Origin: Incurvaria masculella
Lineage: Eukaryota > Arthropoda > Insecta > Lepidoptera > Incurvariidae
DNA length: 64,000 nt
Direction of reading: 5' to 3'
Assembly: GCA_946894095.1 (NCBI GenBank)
Contig: OX335646.2
Coordinates: 19,152,077 to 19,216,076, forward strand
Shown here: positions 1 to 12,367 of the stretch, piece after piece
Layout: each line of letters starts with the position of its first letter
Position numbering within the stretch: the first letter of the stretch is position 1
The notes under the pieces: model-generated
Databases searched by the model: none
What the model saw: only the letters and a program-made list of their open reading frames with translations
Told to the model about the DNA's origin: nothing
Translations under genes and position numbers: made by a program

Positions 1-442
1 ATGAGGAAGATGCAACGTGTCCACAAAAAAGACAATGTGCATAGTGTATGATTTGGTAAGATTTACGAAAATTTTAGTTTCAAAACGACTTATAGCTAAA
101 AGTAAACCACGACCGCTGTAGTCAAAAATCTAACAAAAACCAAATAGATCATAAATCTTGATTAAATAAGCTATGTCTGATGACTAATCTTTTTACGATG
201 TTCTTACTTTATCATTGCGAAATCCACCTCCAAAGTTATTGTATAAAACGCGCGAAAAATTCGAACTTTCGGACCTTATAACTTAGAAACCAAACACAAT
301 TTTACAATGCCAATGGTCATCAGACATCTAGTTCGATCAAATAAAGCTATTTTGAGAAAAATTTTGGATCTCTGGCAAGAAATATGGGCGTGATCTTCTT
401 TCCCCTTTTGTATGGGGAGATGAGCGGGTTGGGCCACCTTAA
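1..442 (+). mobile_element. TTAA MITE (family M), 5' part outside window
   Basis: The family is about 550-560 bp with inverted ends GGTGGCCCAACCCG ... CGGGTTGGGCCACC next to TTAA. This copy starts within the element (ATGAGGAAGATGCAAC) and ends at CCACC|TTAA 439-442. TTAA target sites are typical of piggyBac-type transposition; no transposase is encoded, so this would be non-autonomous. Confidence 0.85.
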
Positions 443-543
443 GATCAGAACATCTATTTTTTACAGATTTTTAGTCTTTATGAATAACTCAACAAAATGT
501 CTTCAAATATTCTGTTTTTCACGTTTTGAGTCCTGTTTCCGTC

Positions 544-1102
544 TTAAGGTGGCCCAACCCGGCGGGACTAACTCATTCGCGGGCACGGTAAAAAACCTTG
601 CGGTTGAGCTCTGGGACCTTCTCTGTTTCAAAGAATAAGACAGACTCCGTGATGAGGAAGATGCAACATGTCCACAAAAAATAAAATGTGCGTAGTGTAT
701 GATTTGGTAATATTTACGAAAATTTTAATTACAAAACTACTTATAGCTAAAAGTACACCACGACCGCTGCAGTAAAAAATCTAACAAAAACCAAATATAT
801 TATAAATCTTGATTAAATAAGCTATGTCTGATGACTAATCTTTTTTAGATGTTTTTTAGAATGTCTGTTTATCATTGCGTAATCCACCTCCAAAGTTATT
901 GTACAAAACGCGCGAAAAATCCGAACTTTCGGACCTTATAACTTAGAAACCAAAAACAATTTTACAATGCCAACGGTCATTAGACATCTAGTTCGATCAA
1001 ATAAAGCTATTTTGAGCAAAATTTGGGATCTTTGACAAGAAATATGGGCGTGATCTTCTTTCCCCGTTTGTATGGGGAGTTGAGCTGGATGACCCACCTT
1101 AA
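544..1102 (+). mobile_element. TTAA MITE (family M), full length
   Basis: TTAA at 544-547 and 1099-1102 bound a 559 bp copy with inverted GGTGGCCCAACCC-type ends (right end altered to GACCCACC). It follows the previous copy after 101 bp. Confidence 0.9.
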
Positions 1103-1155
1103 GTTGGGTTGAGAGTTTTAGAAAATTGGAGGCATATCCTCCCTTTTTTGATCTG
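1103..1155 (+). repeat. Fragment of repeat family L
   Basis: GTTTTAGAAAATTGGAG to TTTTTTGATCTGA matches the tail of the L repeat at 33365-33422. Confidence 0.55.
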
Positions 1156-1852
1156 AAGGAGCGACGGTAGAACGCCGGTAGGTACGGTGGCGGTGGTTTG
1201 GCGTCGAAGCGGAGGTGGCGGCGGCGGCGGGACGGTGTGCGAGCGGGGGGACGTAAGCGGGTGGGACCGGTAGCGCGCTAGTCGTGAGTGTAGTGGCCCG
1301 GAAATGATTCGGTCCCAGCGCGATATTAATTTCCTTAGCTGGCTGCGCGCTCTTAGCTGGCTGCTCGCTGGCGGGGAGTTAATCGAGTGCGCAGCTCCCA
1401 CAACAAATAGTCTGTCACGCCGCCGCCGGCAGTCTAGTCGCGTAGACCGATCGTAATTGCTATATCCTAATACCCTCGATAGGGCTAAGAAATTGCATTA
1501 ACACCGCCCAACTCACAAAACGCTCAATCGTGCTTCCGTCACAACATCGTCGTTTTTTGTCGCAGCGTCAAAATTTCAAGTTTGTCGAATAAATTCGTTT
1601 CGTATGGTAGCAGCGTAGCTGTAGTTAGTTTACTAACGAAATCGCGAAGAACAACATCGAATATTCGTTGCACTAAATAAAGTCCTTTGAAGCGCTCTCA
1701 TTTCGTAGGAACTAAAAAATCAGAGTGAGCGAATTCAATTGCCAACGCTGCGGGCATTGTATGTAAAAGTTGCTCCTCCCATCCTTTCATGCTCGCTGAC
1801 TAAACTACTCAAAATCTATTCTTTGAAACAAAGACCACTGGTTTACCTACCA

Positions 1853-2080
1853 TTTTTTTATGTAACTGGACATGGGTGGCTAATATCAACTGACCCTCGG
1901 ATATTAGACTAACACACCACATGGGAACTAGGTGCCATGTCTGGACCTTCCTTATATTGCTCGGCTGCATTGTACTGGATGGATGGTACCAACCCGGGCG
2001 GGATTAACCCTGCTACCTAGTTAGAAAGGAAGGGGTTACTCCAATTTTATGTGAAATCCGAACCACGGCCAGCTTCAACG
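1853..2080 (-). mobile_element. SINE (family S), truncated
   Basis: Reverse-strand match to the SINE tail (ATGGATGGCTAATACC-type) and middle (CGGGCGG, TACCTAGT), with an internal deletion. Confidence 0.75.
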
Positions 2081-3339
2081 GTTAAAAATGGTCACTACTG
2101 ATTACTTGCCAGTTACTCGATTTACGTTTTGCTTCGATAAAAATCGTCATAGAATCGCACTTCTCCTAAGTTACAAAGATATTTTTTATTTCCATGCCAA
2201 GTCAACCGGATAGAGTTTGGCTTAACTTCTTTTAAATCAGATTACGAAGTGATCTTTCTTAAAAAATTAGGTCTCCCTCACCCCAAGTTTCCGTTAGATT
2301 CTCGTAAAGGCGTCGACTCCTCGCTTCCCGGCTCGATTCAGACCGTATATTCGCAATATCCAGCGACAAGTAAATTAGGGTTGTCTCAAATTTTCATTAG
2401 GTAAATACATAGTGTAGTCTATAATTTGGCAGATCCAGGGCGGGATGGGGCTCGCGAGCGGGTGTGTGTCGGACGTGACCTCATCGACCCAATTAAGAAA
2501 CAACGGCGTTATCTGCGCCGTATTCATAGATCATGTTCGTTAGCCGACTCACAGTGTTGGGAATCTTTAGTGAATTCATTCAGTTGAGCTCTGTAAGGAA
2601 GGAGTGGCCACTGAAACTCAGATAGACAATTGTCGGTCCCTACCATGGATCAAGGAAATGCGGGATTTTTCGAGTTAATCCCACTACTAAACCTTAAGAC
2701 ATAAAACATGATGATAAGAAGTCTACACTTGTTAAGGCGATTCGGTATGTGGTTCTAAAGTTAAATACACAGACATAAATGGGTATTTCTGAGCAAAGAT
2801 TTTTAAGTAAAGTGCAGGCAACCCATTTCAAACTGTGCGCCTATGTAGTTACTATTCCGCATGCAAGTGAAGAAATCACCTCGATGCTATTCCGCAGCTA
2901 TTTGTACTCACTACTCATAATTCTCCTGCAGTCTATCTGACCACGGCGTATATGCCTCAAGTATATTTCAAAATGCTTTGTTGAAGGCCGCGACCATGTG
3001 TCCTCACCTGATTATGAACCAGACGAGTGGTCCATAATATCATGATACAATACGCCAATTCCGTGCATCAAAAAGTCCGTTTCTTCATTTCGTTGTAGTC
3101 AACTAACCGAACCGAATTTATTCAAAGATTTAAGTGAAAATTTGTTTTTTTGTAATTGTTAACCATATTTATATGTTAAGTTAGGTATAAGTTACATTGA
3201 TTCCGAGCCATTAAATGATTCACATTGTTTATTAAAATGCGGATATCAATCGGTGTTTTGCTGGGTCATCCTGCGCCCCGGTCAGCATAGTGAAACAACC
3301 ACGGTGGCTTTGAGTGGCTCGTGGCAATTCGGTTCAATT

Positions 3340-3547
3340 CTCCCACCATTCATGCACCACTTTCTTTCTCGTTTTGAGTTAGATAAGTATATTTTGTCAC
3401 GAATGCTCTGAATTCCATGGTTCGTAATGCATGTAAAACTAGGTCCTCTTCCCCTGCTAGGAGGTAGAATTTAAAAAAAAAGAATGCGGTGTGGCCAGTT
3501 TCACGACGGTGCGTATGACATTAGGCTTCCCTGTCCAGTAACATAAA
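3340..3547 (+). mobile_element. SINE (family S), degenerate
   Basis: Has ATGCACCACTTTCTTTCTC, GTCACGAATG, ATGTAAAACTAGGTC and a degenerate tail ending in CCAGTAACATAAAA. Confidence 0.75.
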
Positions 3548-4215
3548 AGTACACAGCATTTGTTTTATGTTGAAGTTACTTAAAATAAACATGGCGGAAG
3601 TCGCCGACTAAAAGTGAAGACTGTGGCGGCGGCAGTGGGTTGTATCAAACGGCTCCTAATTAATAGGAGGCGCGAGGACGTGCCGCCGCCGCCGCCCGCC
3701 GCGTGGGACGTGACGCTCGCTCGAGAAGCGCCAATTTGGTAATCCAGCGCAGTCGTTTTGGGCTACACGGTGCGGGTGAAAGTTTAAATAAAATGAATTT
3801 TCCCCAAAATTTTATAATGAGCGGTTTGTGGCTTTGCCGTTTCGATGCAAAAAATCCTCGGAAAAGCATTGGCACATTCTAGTTAATGAAAGATTTGAAT
3901 AGAGTTGAACTTATGTAGACTTTAGAATTAATCAAATCAGACAGAGATATTAGGAGGATATTAACTCATTGTTACAATAAAAAATCCTCACGACCCTAAT
4001 CGAATCCCCGATGGTTCATTTTGCGTACATTCAATGGAAGTACGTCACAATATCTACTAAGTAGTACCCGACAATGGCCATTGGCCCTCAGAAAGTTCGA
4101 AAACTTTCTGGGGGGCTATGATAAGCATTCTTACGGGTTGTACTTCGAGGGAAATAGCTCAGAATACTACAGTTTACCAACGCTATATTTAGATAAATAA
4201 TTGGATGGTTCTTGA

Positions 4216-4605
4216 TGAGGGGCTCGTAGCCTAGTGGCGCGGGGACTGGCCTAGCGTACCAGAGGCCCGGGTTCAATACCAACTTGCACCACTGTCTTTC
4301 TCTTTCAGAGTTCGATAAGTGCATTTCGTCATGAATGCGAGCTGCTCCATGGTTCGGAATCCATGTAAAACTGTAGGTCCCCTTCCCCTACTAGGTGGTA
4401 GGGTTTAAGCCCGCCCGGGTTGGTACCATCGCATTGGATGAAAAGATGGTCGAAGGGGCAATGAAAAATGTAGCCGTGCTCATAAAGGGAAGGTCCTGGC
4501 ATGGCACCTAATTCCTTCGGGAATGTGGTGTATTGGGCTAATATCTAACGGTAGTTGTGTGGTATTAGCCATCCATGTCAGGTCGCATAAAAATAAAAAA
4601 AGCAG
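4216..4605 (+). mobile_element. SINE (family S), near full length
   Basis: The tRNA-like head has GGCTCGTAGCCTAGTGG (box A) and GGGTTCAATACC (box B). The body has TTTCTCTTTC, ATTGGATGAAAAGATGG and CCTTCGGGAATGTGG. The tail reads GGTATTAGCCATCCATG then an A-rich end. Confidence 0.9.
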
Positions 4606-5558
4606 AAATTTACAGAGTATGGGTGCTTTTTAAAAAAAAAACCTTTAATCCAAACAAAACACAAATAGATCAAGTAACAGAATAGATCAACTTGAGTTAC
4701 TACATGCATGAACAGCTGTCACAGATAAAGATAAGGGTTAAGATAGTATGCCTACTATCTGTACCTTAACATAAGTGTGCTGAGTATAGGATATATGTAC
4801 TGATATATTGAACATTTTAAACCCTACATTAAAAAACTAATAAACGAATTTAGAAATCCTATTGACTAGAAATGTAATTACCTTTCTTGTCTGAAGTTTC
4901 CTGTCAAAATTTCGATTTATTTCAAATCACCTTGCATACACAGAGAGTATGCGTCGATTGTCTGTAATGACATTGTGCTATGAATGTTTAGTTTCAAATC
5001 ATAAAACGCATAAAGTTTCGCTCGACACTTTACTCCCACAGTTCTCCCCCGTTCCTGTCCGGTACACACTTTGCAAAGTTTTAATAACTTTTTTCATTTC
5101 TTGATAGTACCTACTTCTCGTTTTCATACTTCAGACAAAAGCGAGCAGCGATCTATCCAAATGCGAACTCACTCTGCAGAAAATAAAAGCCTTTTCAGCG
5201 ATTTTTCCGTTGTTTTTCAACTGAAAGTTGTTAGCTCTGTGTTAACGTTTACTAAAGTTAGTATATGGCAGTTACTTGGCTGATATTAAAATAAAACATT
5301 ATATTAAAGCGTCGCATTCAATGTATGTTTATTAAGTTTCCTACAAAACACTTCATTCATAACTTTAAGGATTAATGAATTTAACATTGGTGAGCGATTG
5401 ATTTATTAAGGTGTAGTAAGTTAATAGTAAGTGATATAATTAATAGTAAGTAAGGAAATTCCAAATCAACTTATTTAAATTGACATGAGAACTCAAAATC
5501 GGTTGACCATAGGCGGAGAAATCGACTAACATACATGCTTACAAAAAAAACAGCTCGC

Positions 5559-5920
5559 AAAAAATTTGCTCAGCGAGCAATGGAGCGAGCCATGCTGGAA
5601 ATTTCGCTGCGGGATATGGTGCGTAACGAGGCAATCCGCCGATGAACCTAAGTAGTCGGTATCGGACACCGGGTGGCTAAGCTCAAATGGCAGTGGGCTG
5701 GGCACGTCAGCCGTAGAGACGACGACCGTTGAAGTAACCGTGTCCTACACTGGCGGACGTGGACAGGAAAATGGGCTGTGGGAAGACAGATGATGTGGGA
5801 CGACGACATCAAGTGCGTCGGCGTAAAGCAGTGGTTCCGCACCGCTGAGGGCCGGGAGGACTTGAGAAAAATTGGAGAGGCGTATGTCCAGCAGTGGACG
5901 CAAACACGCTGACTGACAAA
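5559..5920 (+). pseudogene. RTE-type retrotransposon, 3' coding end, decayed
   Basis: Reads KKFAQRAMERAMLEISLRD, then after stops and frameshifts LKWQWAGHVSRRD, and finally KQWFRTAEGRED and EAYVQQWTQTR before a stop. This is the usual C-terminal region of RTE-clade endonuclease/reverse transcriptase proteins in insects. It ends in a short CTGACTGACA tail, as RTE elements often do. Confidence 0.85.
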
Positions 5921-6689
5921 AAAACAAAAAATGATGACAAGTTGAGAACCGCTTCTTTTTTTAAGTCGGTTAAAAAGCTTAAATTTGACTATTTACTATT
6001 TGGAATTTAGCTTTTTTTATTTTGACGATATCTCAATCTACACACATTGATTATTCGAAAGCATCAACCAAAACATACAAATAATTAATGAGTCCAAGCG
6101 ACTCGCAAGAACCTACAAGGATACTTATTGTTTCATTATTACAATAAGTATTAAGATTGAGACCGAATATTAAATCCGTGCATGCGTAAGATAGCGAGGA
6201 TTCGTAATTAAAGTAAGTATATAGACACTGTTAAAGTGTTATCATTTCATCTGGAGTTATTTGACAAACCTTAATTAGACTCTGCGACAATAAAGGAATT
6301 GTAACCGCGTATATACTGACAGGATTTCCATTTTATTGCTAGAGGCACGATCTGTAGAATTCAACACAGAGGAGGTACAAATATTTCCCATTTCTTCGTG
6401 TGTAAAAGTAGATTGCGAAATGAATTAAGAGGCCAATTTTACAAATTTAATTCATTTAACAGCACAGAAGATTAAGTGATATGTAACTGATAATAAAGAG
6501 CGTTTTAAGATTGTAAACTATTTATCGTAATAATCAACTATAAATAATCGTTTCGTTTAATCAATAAATGGGGCAAAGCTTAACCTAACGCCTAGGCATG
6601 TAGGTCTAACGTGATAAAAATAATGGTTCAACAACCTGGTGTGTCTTGTTCCTATCCTTTCCGAGGTTGAATATTCTTACCACCGCAGT

Positions 6690-6893
6690 TTTTTTTGTAT
6701 GTAACTGGAGATGGTTGGCTAATACCAAACTTACCATCAGATATAAGCCTAACACACCACATGAGAACTAAGTGTCATGCCAGGACCTTCCTTATTTGTC
6801 TCGGTTACATTGAACTGGATGGAAAACACGGAAAAAAATCATAAACGCTTCGACCATCTTTCATCCAATGCGATGGTACCAACACAGCATAAA
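6690..6893 (-). mobile_element. SINE (family S), 3' half
   Basis: Tail and middle on the minus strand (CACACCACATGAGAAC, CATTGAACTGGATGGAAAAC, CATCCAATGCGATGGTACC). Confidence 0.8.
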
Positions 6894-8327
6894 TGATCAA
6901 TCAACAACTTTCTTTAATGAAGTACAACTGTTTCAGAACCGAAGTAAAACCCCGGCCAAAAAACATTGCAAATACACCTGATTTAGTTACAACGCTTATT
7001 GATGTCTCAATATCATTAACTGGTGATAATATGCATGATACATCAATTATCAAATCAACAAGACCTGGCCAACATGTCGCCACCATTTTAAATATGTTAT
7101 ATCTAATGGAAATAATATGTACGCTTCTAGAATACACAGATACGACATTAACTAATTTTAAGGGTTCATTGATACCTCCTTATATAGGCTTAAAAGTATC
7201 AGATATCCGAATCCACTCGTCTGGAGGTCGCAGAGGTTCCAGATGGAGCATGATTAATGAACGGAGATATGAGCGCCACGTACATGTGAGAGATTTATTA
7301 CAGCGTCCGTCCACAGTATAAGGGTTTCAGAAACGCGATACCATGCGAGTTGGTCTGCGCTCGCTTGTTTGTTAGCGGAGAACCTACCTTTCTAAATGAT
7401 ATTAGTGTTGGCCGAGCGAAACGGGAGCAACCTAATACCTAAACATTTTCGCCCAGAGTTTGCGATTGAAACGAGATAGCCAGAGACCGATGTCGTTTAG
7501 TTAGAGAGCAGCTTGGAATAAATCCTTCAAAGTGAGGCCTACCCGCGTAACGCGTGAAACCTGTTTTTAATTGTTTCGTTAACTAAATTGGCAGATAATG
7601 TTACGCTAAATGAATATCAGGCACTGACAATAGCAGCAGCAAAGTTGAAAAATAATACGTTTGATCGTAGATCGTAAGATGAAATTATACATGTTTTTTC
7701 GATGTTCTCGTTCCATAAGGTTCAGGAACTTAACGCAAACAAATCATACGCATTGGCTAGCATAATAATCTTAATACAACAGCTCTAACCGTGGGTTTCA
7801 GGTTTTAACAAATATCCAAATAAAATCTATTATGCTGCCTGGCATTTCGTAAGTGCTCGTTTGAATCCGGCGTCAGCAGGTTGGTTAGGGTTTTCCGGTT
7901 GTCAAGTCGAGTGTCCTAAGACAAGTCGGAGGGCAGGGGAATGAATTAAAACACAATTACGTATTCATTTGTATGTATTTGTATTATATGTTTTATAGAT
8001 ATAGTAAGTATTATATGTTATAATATACATTTGGAGTTTCCTCCTATGGCTATTATAATTCGCGGTAGATTCATGATAGCTGAGTCGGCCGTTCAGCGAC
8101 TGAAATAAAGGTAATTGGAGTAATGTACTCGTTGCAGCGTCACTGATAAAAAAAAAAAAAAAAAATTATGTTACATGAGTTCCCCATACAAACTATCTTC
8201 CCTTTTTTCACCCTCTTTCAATTTTCGCAAAAAATTGGTTACAACAAAAACAGACAGAGTTACTTCCGCATTTATAATATTAGTACTGATGTGGGCAAAC
8301 ATTAACCTAAGAATGTTGTTTGATCAG

Positions 8328-8467
8328 GAGAATTCATAGCAACGGCACACTGGAGCTCCTGGGACAATCCGGCGGCGGATACCGCGGCGCGCTACCCTCC
8401 TCCTTCCGCTGTCGAGCCGCCAACACGCACGGCACTGTGCTGTCTCGGGACGTCACTCTCCAGCCAG
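8328..8467 (+). CDS. Dscam-like: Dscam-like exon: second half of Ig1 (Ig1b)
   Basis: Internal exon of 140 nt. The acceptor is ...TTTGATCAG|G and the donor CCAG|GTGAG. It begins with the last base of a codon and ends one base into the next (phase 2 in, phase 1 out). It encodes residues 1-46: the C' to G strands of Ig1, with NGTLEL, the F-strand cysteine C28 in SFRCRAAN, and the closing VLSRDVTLQP that resembles the ISRDVHV segment of Dscam Ig1. N5-G-T7 is a possible N-glycosylation site. The partner exon with the first half of Ig1 would have to end two bases into a codon; I found no convincing candidate in 1-8327, so it is probably upstream of the window. Confidence 0.88.
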
Positions 8468-8895
8468 GTGAGACCGCACACGTCACCGTCGATGCACCGC
8501 AGACACCGACTAGGAGAACTATATTGTTTTACTGAATTATAGCTGAGACAAGCAGGAACTGTATAATGTACCTGATTAACATACAATAAGAATAAGTCGC
8601 TCATCGTTCTGCTACAATCTGGTAAGCACGGGAGCATCCACGTCTCCATTTTATTGGAAGGGTGTAAGCATTCTTCAAAGTTTTTAAAGATAAATGCAAC
8701 AGCGAATCCTTAAATAGATAACATAGGATAAAGTAACATAAAAAACAATGACCAAGTTTTTCATGTTTCGGAGAAAAGTAAAATTTGAGAATCTACTGAA
8801 AATATCCAAAGTTTGAGAAAGAGTAATAAAGTCCTCCGTGAGATCACGTGACGCCTAGGGCTAGATAAACAAGCATCTCGTCTCGTTAATGTTAA

Positions 8896-9270
8896 CCAAC
8901 TTTCTTTCTCTTTCTGGGTTGGATAAGCGCATTGCATTAGAATACAAGCTGTTCCATGGCTCCGAACCCACGTAAAACTGTAGTTCCCTTCCCCTCCCGG
9001 ATTTGTACCACCGCATTAGATGGATTGATTGGATGTATTGGAACTATGGTTGAAACGGTAATGAAAAATTGTCTGGCACATTGAACTGGATGGAAACTCC
9101 TGGATGGAAAAACTGAGTGCTCAATGGAAACATCCAGTTCAATGTATCAAAAAAATATAAAAAGGGAACGTCTTACATGGCACCAATTTCGTTCGGGAAT
9201 GTGTTGTATTGGGCTAATATAATAACGACAGTTGTGTGGTATCATCCATCCATACCATTCCATAAAAAAC
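8896..9270 (+). mobile_element. SINE (family S), head lost, internally rearranged
   Basis: Starts near CTTTCTTTCTCTTTCTGGG and ends CCATTCCATAAAAAAC. The segment with ATTGAACTGGATGG appears again inverted at 9126-9150 (CATCCAGTTCAATGT), a local duplication. Confidence 0.8.
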
Positions 9271-10872
9271 AGTTTTTCTAATATTTTTTTTAGAAATTCA
9301 TTTAGTTAGATTTTGTTTTTACAATAATTTCAATAGAGAAAGTCGACTTATTTTCGATACAAATACATCCATACAGCGGCACAGGTATTTATAAAATCAA
9401 CGTTTGTATATGTATTGAGGACGTTTTAATGTAAATTTCAAACTTTTCTCCCATGCTTAATAATATTTAATGGCAATACTTGTGCGACTCTTCTAATATG
9501 TCTAAAAATGTTGCAGTCACTTTCCTCTCTCACGTCATGTTTCACACTGTTCCTATTTCCCTTCAGCCGATTACCGACAAAAGATGCCGAAAGTAAAATG
9601 TACTAATGGAATTAAATTGTTAAAAAAACGCGCGCCGACTCGTAATGTGATCCAGAGAAGGCAGTCCAGATCAATTTCATTAGTTATTTATCTTGGGGGA
9701 CCGGAGGATGAGGACTGAAGGACTTAAGATGCGGATGAGTTTCAACAACCTTATAACATAGGAAATATTGTGTTCTAAAATGTTCTTACCTAAAGAATTT
9801 AAGATCGGAGAAAAGTGGGTTTGGTGGTAACTGTGGTAGAAATGGAAACAAATAATTTGTGTGTAACTTCATGTAACACTTAACCTTTCATCTGAGCGAA
9901 TGATGGATCTAGGATTGGCACTATCAGAGTTATGGTACAATACTATTTTATCGTTAGTTCCCCCATCCGATCGTGAAAATGAGGTCCGGAAAATTTTGTT
10001 TTAGTTATACTCTTTAGGCGCGTTTGAGAAATCCGATTTTTTGTCGCTTGTAACGAAGTTGCGCGCGCAGATGGAACACATTATTTGTTTTAGAAACGCG
10101 GCGCCGCCGCCGTCTTTTGGTCTTTCAACTTAGTGCAAAGGAGAATGCGCAAATCGAGGTCCCTTAGAAATCATTCGTGTCTTTCATTGACACATATGCG
10201 ATAATTTATATTAATTATTTAAACTTATTTTAAACAATCTGAATCCCATTTTTCACGGCCAGTTACTCTTTAAATAATTAAAAGGAATCATTCACAATTA
10301 ATTCTTTTCCTACTAACAATATGAATAAGACAAGGACAGAACATCGCATAGTACTTCCGTTGTCACAAGACGTGTTCAGGTAGCCTGCTCAATGCCATTC
10401 CATCCGGTAAGGGAGAAAAAAGACGTAAATACGTATGTCAAATTATTCCTAGAACCAATGTGAAGGATTGTTGCTTATGAAATATCAAACAGACATTAAA
10501 CTCTGTCCATTTTATTGCGTCTGGACTGCAGCATTTTCCTCTGAGCTCTCTGGATAACTTCAAAACCGTATTTTGTCAATAACTTAAAAATGGCAATGAA
10601 TTTTGTCTTCGAAATTCTTAACTAGAAAAGTTAATATTATTTTCCAAATTATAACACTGGTTTGGAAGATAGACACTAGATTTTTGAAGAGCCAATTTTT
10701 ATATGGCAATGGGCCTACTCCTTTATTCGAATGCATGAAAAAAATCTGTTCTTATTCAGGCTTACAAATGTATAATTTTTTAAGTGCACACAATTCTTTT
10801 CCGGACGTTCACAGCCAATCCCTACACAGCCTGCGAACTTTCATACTTTTATGCTCGCTTTACTTTTGTTCC

Positions 10873-11797
10873 AAGGAAATGTGATATATATGTATGTATA
10901 ATCGACCGTTAAGCAAGGACACATTAATTAAAGACATATTCTAGTATTGCGTCTACCACTTTCGCCATCGGTTGTATACCCGTAATTTGGAATTCTCCTA
11001 CAGTCCCTCTTCCTGTGATCAATGCCTCCTACTAACACATTGTTTAAGATTATACCTATATACATTTATTTAATGCTTCATCTGCGTTGCGGACATGTTT
11101 TGCTGGTTTGGGTCCGGCCTGGCAGTGTATTTGTAATATTCCGGGAGGCCACGACATTTTTGGTCACGATAAGGTAAATGGCTGAATCTGGGTTGACATC
11201 ATAGAGACCAACCCTCTGATGCTAAATATGTCGGTCTGCCCGTCCCAAGTGGTTGCGTTTTCTAGATTGGCTATATAAAATAGATGCTGGTATGTACCTG
11301 CTGATGAATATACTGATTATCTGGAAACATTGATACCTATTAATTATACAACAATAACCAGACGGTTACTTAATTAAATACTTAAATATACCTAAAGTTA
11401 TATCTGTAACCTAAATCGAAACTACTAAATGCAACCAAAGATTATTTCAGTTTTTGTATTGCTAAGCAAGTATGTATCGATACTTTCATGCTTCGTCATT
11501 TGCATCCATTTGCCTTATCATATGTATTTTTTGTCACCATAACTACTTTTTCAGGCGCCTTATCTACGTAACGCAACCACTTGGAACAGGCAGACAGACA
11601 CATTTAGCTTCAGAGGGTTGTACTTTATCCCGTGAACCCAGTTTCAGCCATTTACGTTATCGTTACCATTTTTGTCGCGACCTCCTAGTCTATAAAGTAG
11701 TGCTCTTTACTGGGCTCTTTCTTTTATGTATCTTAGTATGTATTAATGTATCTTAGCTTCGCGGTCGATTATACATACATACATATCACATTTCCTT
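10873..11797 (+). mobile_element. TIR element (about 0.9 kb) ending 53 bp before exon Ig2a
   Basis: The ends AAGGAAATGTGATAT...GTATAATCGACCG (from 10873) and CGGTCGATTATACATAC...ATATCACATTTCCTT (to 11797) are inverted repeats of about 40 bp. No transposase ORF is seen. The interior 11136-11620 matches repeat J at 47336-47745. Confidence 0.75.
11136..11620 (+). repeat. Repeat family J, copy 1
   Basis: Shares long stretches with 47336-47745: GGTCACGATAAG, GCTGAATCTGGGT, AGATTGGCTATA, GATACCTATTAATT, ACAACAATAACCAG and AACTACTTTTTCAGGCGC. Confidence 0.8.
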
Positions 11798-11850
11798 TTT
11801 ATGTTATCCGTTTGAGCTCCAGTTATTAACACACAAGGTCATGGTGACAG

Positions 11851-12039
11851 TGTCGGAGGAGAGCTGGGAGGCGATAGCGAGCGCGCCGCCGGCGTCCGAG
11901 GGCGGCGTGGCGCTCGTGTGGTGCGCGGCGGAGGGCGGCGGCGGCGGCGGCGGGAGCGGCGCGGAGCTGCCGCCACTGTTCGACGTCGCCGTCTGGTACC
12001 GCGACGACCAGCTCGTCAACGCGGAGCCGCCGCACCCAG
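11851..12039 (+). CDS. Dscam-like: Dscam-like exon: first half of Ig2 (Ig2a), with glycine tract
   Basis: Internal exon of 189 nt between GTGACAG|TG and CCCAG|GTATCG, phase 1 in and out. It encodes residues 48-109. The start VSEESWEA resembles the VSQHYEAEV entry to Ig2 in insect Dscam. The B-strand cysteine is C71 (LVWC) and the C-strand tryptophan W95 (VAVWYRDD). Between them a pure GGC run makes seven glycines (75-81), an expansion-prone insertion. The corresponding exon in fly Dscam1 (exon 4) is a mutually exclusive cluster; only one copy is visible here. The acceptor has a weak pyrimidine tract. An earlier AG at 11836-11837 would put the exon in the wrong phase, so the AG at 11849-11850 was chosen. 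GC content is very high. It lies between two mobile elements. Confidence 0.88.
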
Positions 12040-12071
12040 GTATCGACGTGCAGCCACTCACACCCATATGA

Positions 12072-12201
12072 GGGGGCGTCCATTAATTACGTAAGGCGTT
12101 CAGGAAGGGGAGGGGTCCAGCCGAACTCACGATATCTGACCAAGGTGGGTGGGGCATCAAAAATCTCCAAAAATGCCTCGCGTAATAAATGAACGTCCCC
12201 C
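12072..12201 (+). mobile_element. Short MITE, 130 bp, starting 32 bp after the Ig2a donor
   Basis: Ends GGGGGCGTCCATTAATTACG and CGTAATAAATGAACGTCCCCC are inverted repeats of about 21-25 bp. Confidence 0.85.
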
Positions 12202-12252
12202 GTATTCTAAGGGTCTGCTTACACCGCAAATCGATGCGGCGCCCAAGTTTTT

Positions 12253-12367
12253 AAGGGGACACTTTCCTAGAACGACCGTATCCGATTAGCTGTCGTTTAA
12301 ATTTTTTTGTTTTTATAATAAGCATAACGTTCGCTTATCGGATAAAGTCGTTCTAGGGTCACTTTAA
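12253..12367. repeat. Small foldback element
   Basis: TTAAGGGGACACTTTCC with CTAGAACGACCGTATCCGAT pairs with ATCGGATAAAGTCGTTCTAG and GGTCACTTTAAG; about 36 bp arms with an AT-rich loop. Confidence 0.8.

Larger units (their letters stand above)
1..8327. other. Region upstream of first visible exon: repeats and unassigned DNA
   Basis: Probably intron of the Dscam-like gene, since Ig1 first half is missing. It contains two TTAA MITEs, an L-family tail, SINE fragments at about 1853, 3340, 4216 and 6690, an RTE fragment at 5559, and GC-rich patches at 1195-1440 and 3660-3780. An ORF at 6893-7321 (142 codons from ATG) begins at a SINE edge and shows no domain I know. I saw no Ig-like exon with good splice sites. 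Confidence 0.6.
8468..11850 (+). other. Intron Ig1b to Ig2a (3.4 kb)
   Basis: Holds a SINE at 8896-9270 and a TIR element at about 10873-11797. Otherwise AT-rich with no ORF of interest. The donor is GTGAGA and the acceptor side ends GGTGACAG. Confidence 0.8.

Noticed and set aside
6893..7321. 142-codon ATG frame on +
   Set aside because: No recognised domain, starts at a SINE edge, no promoter or splice evidence; kept only as a note in the upstream region.
11838..11850. Earlier acceptor for exon Ig2a at 11837
   Set aside because: Phase 0 entry does not fit the phase 1 end of Ig1b.
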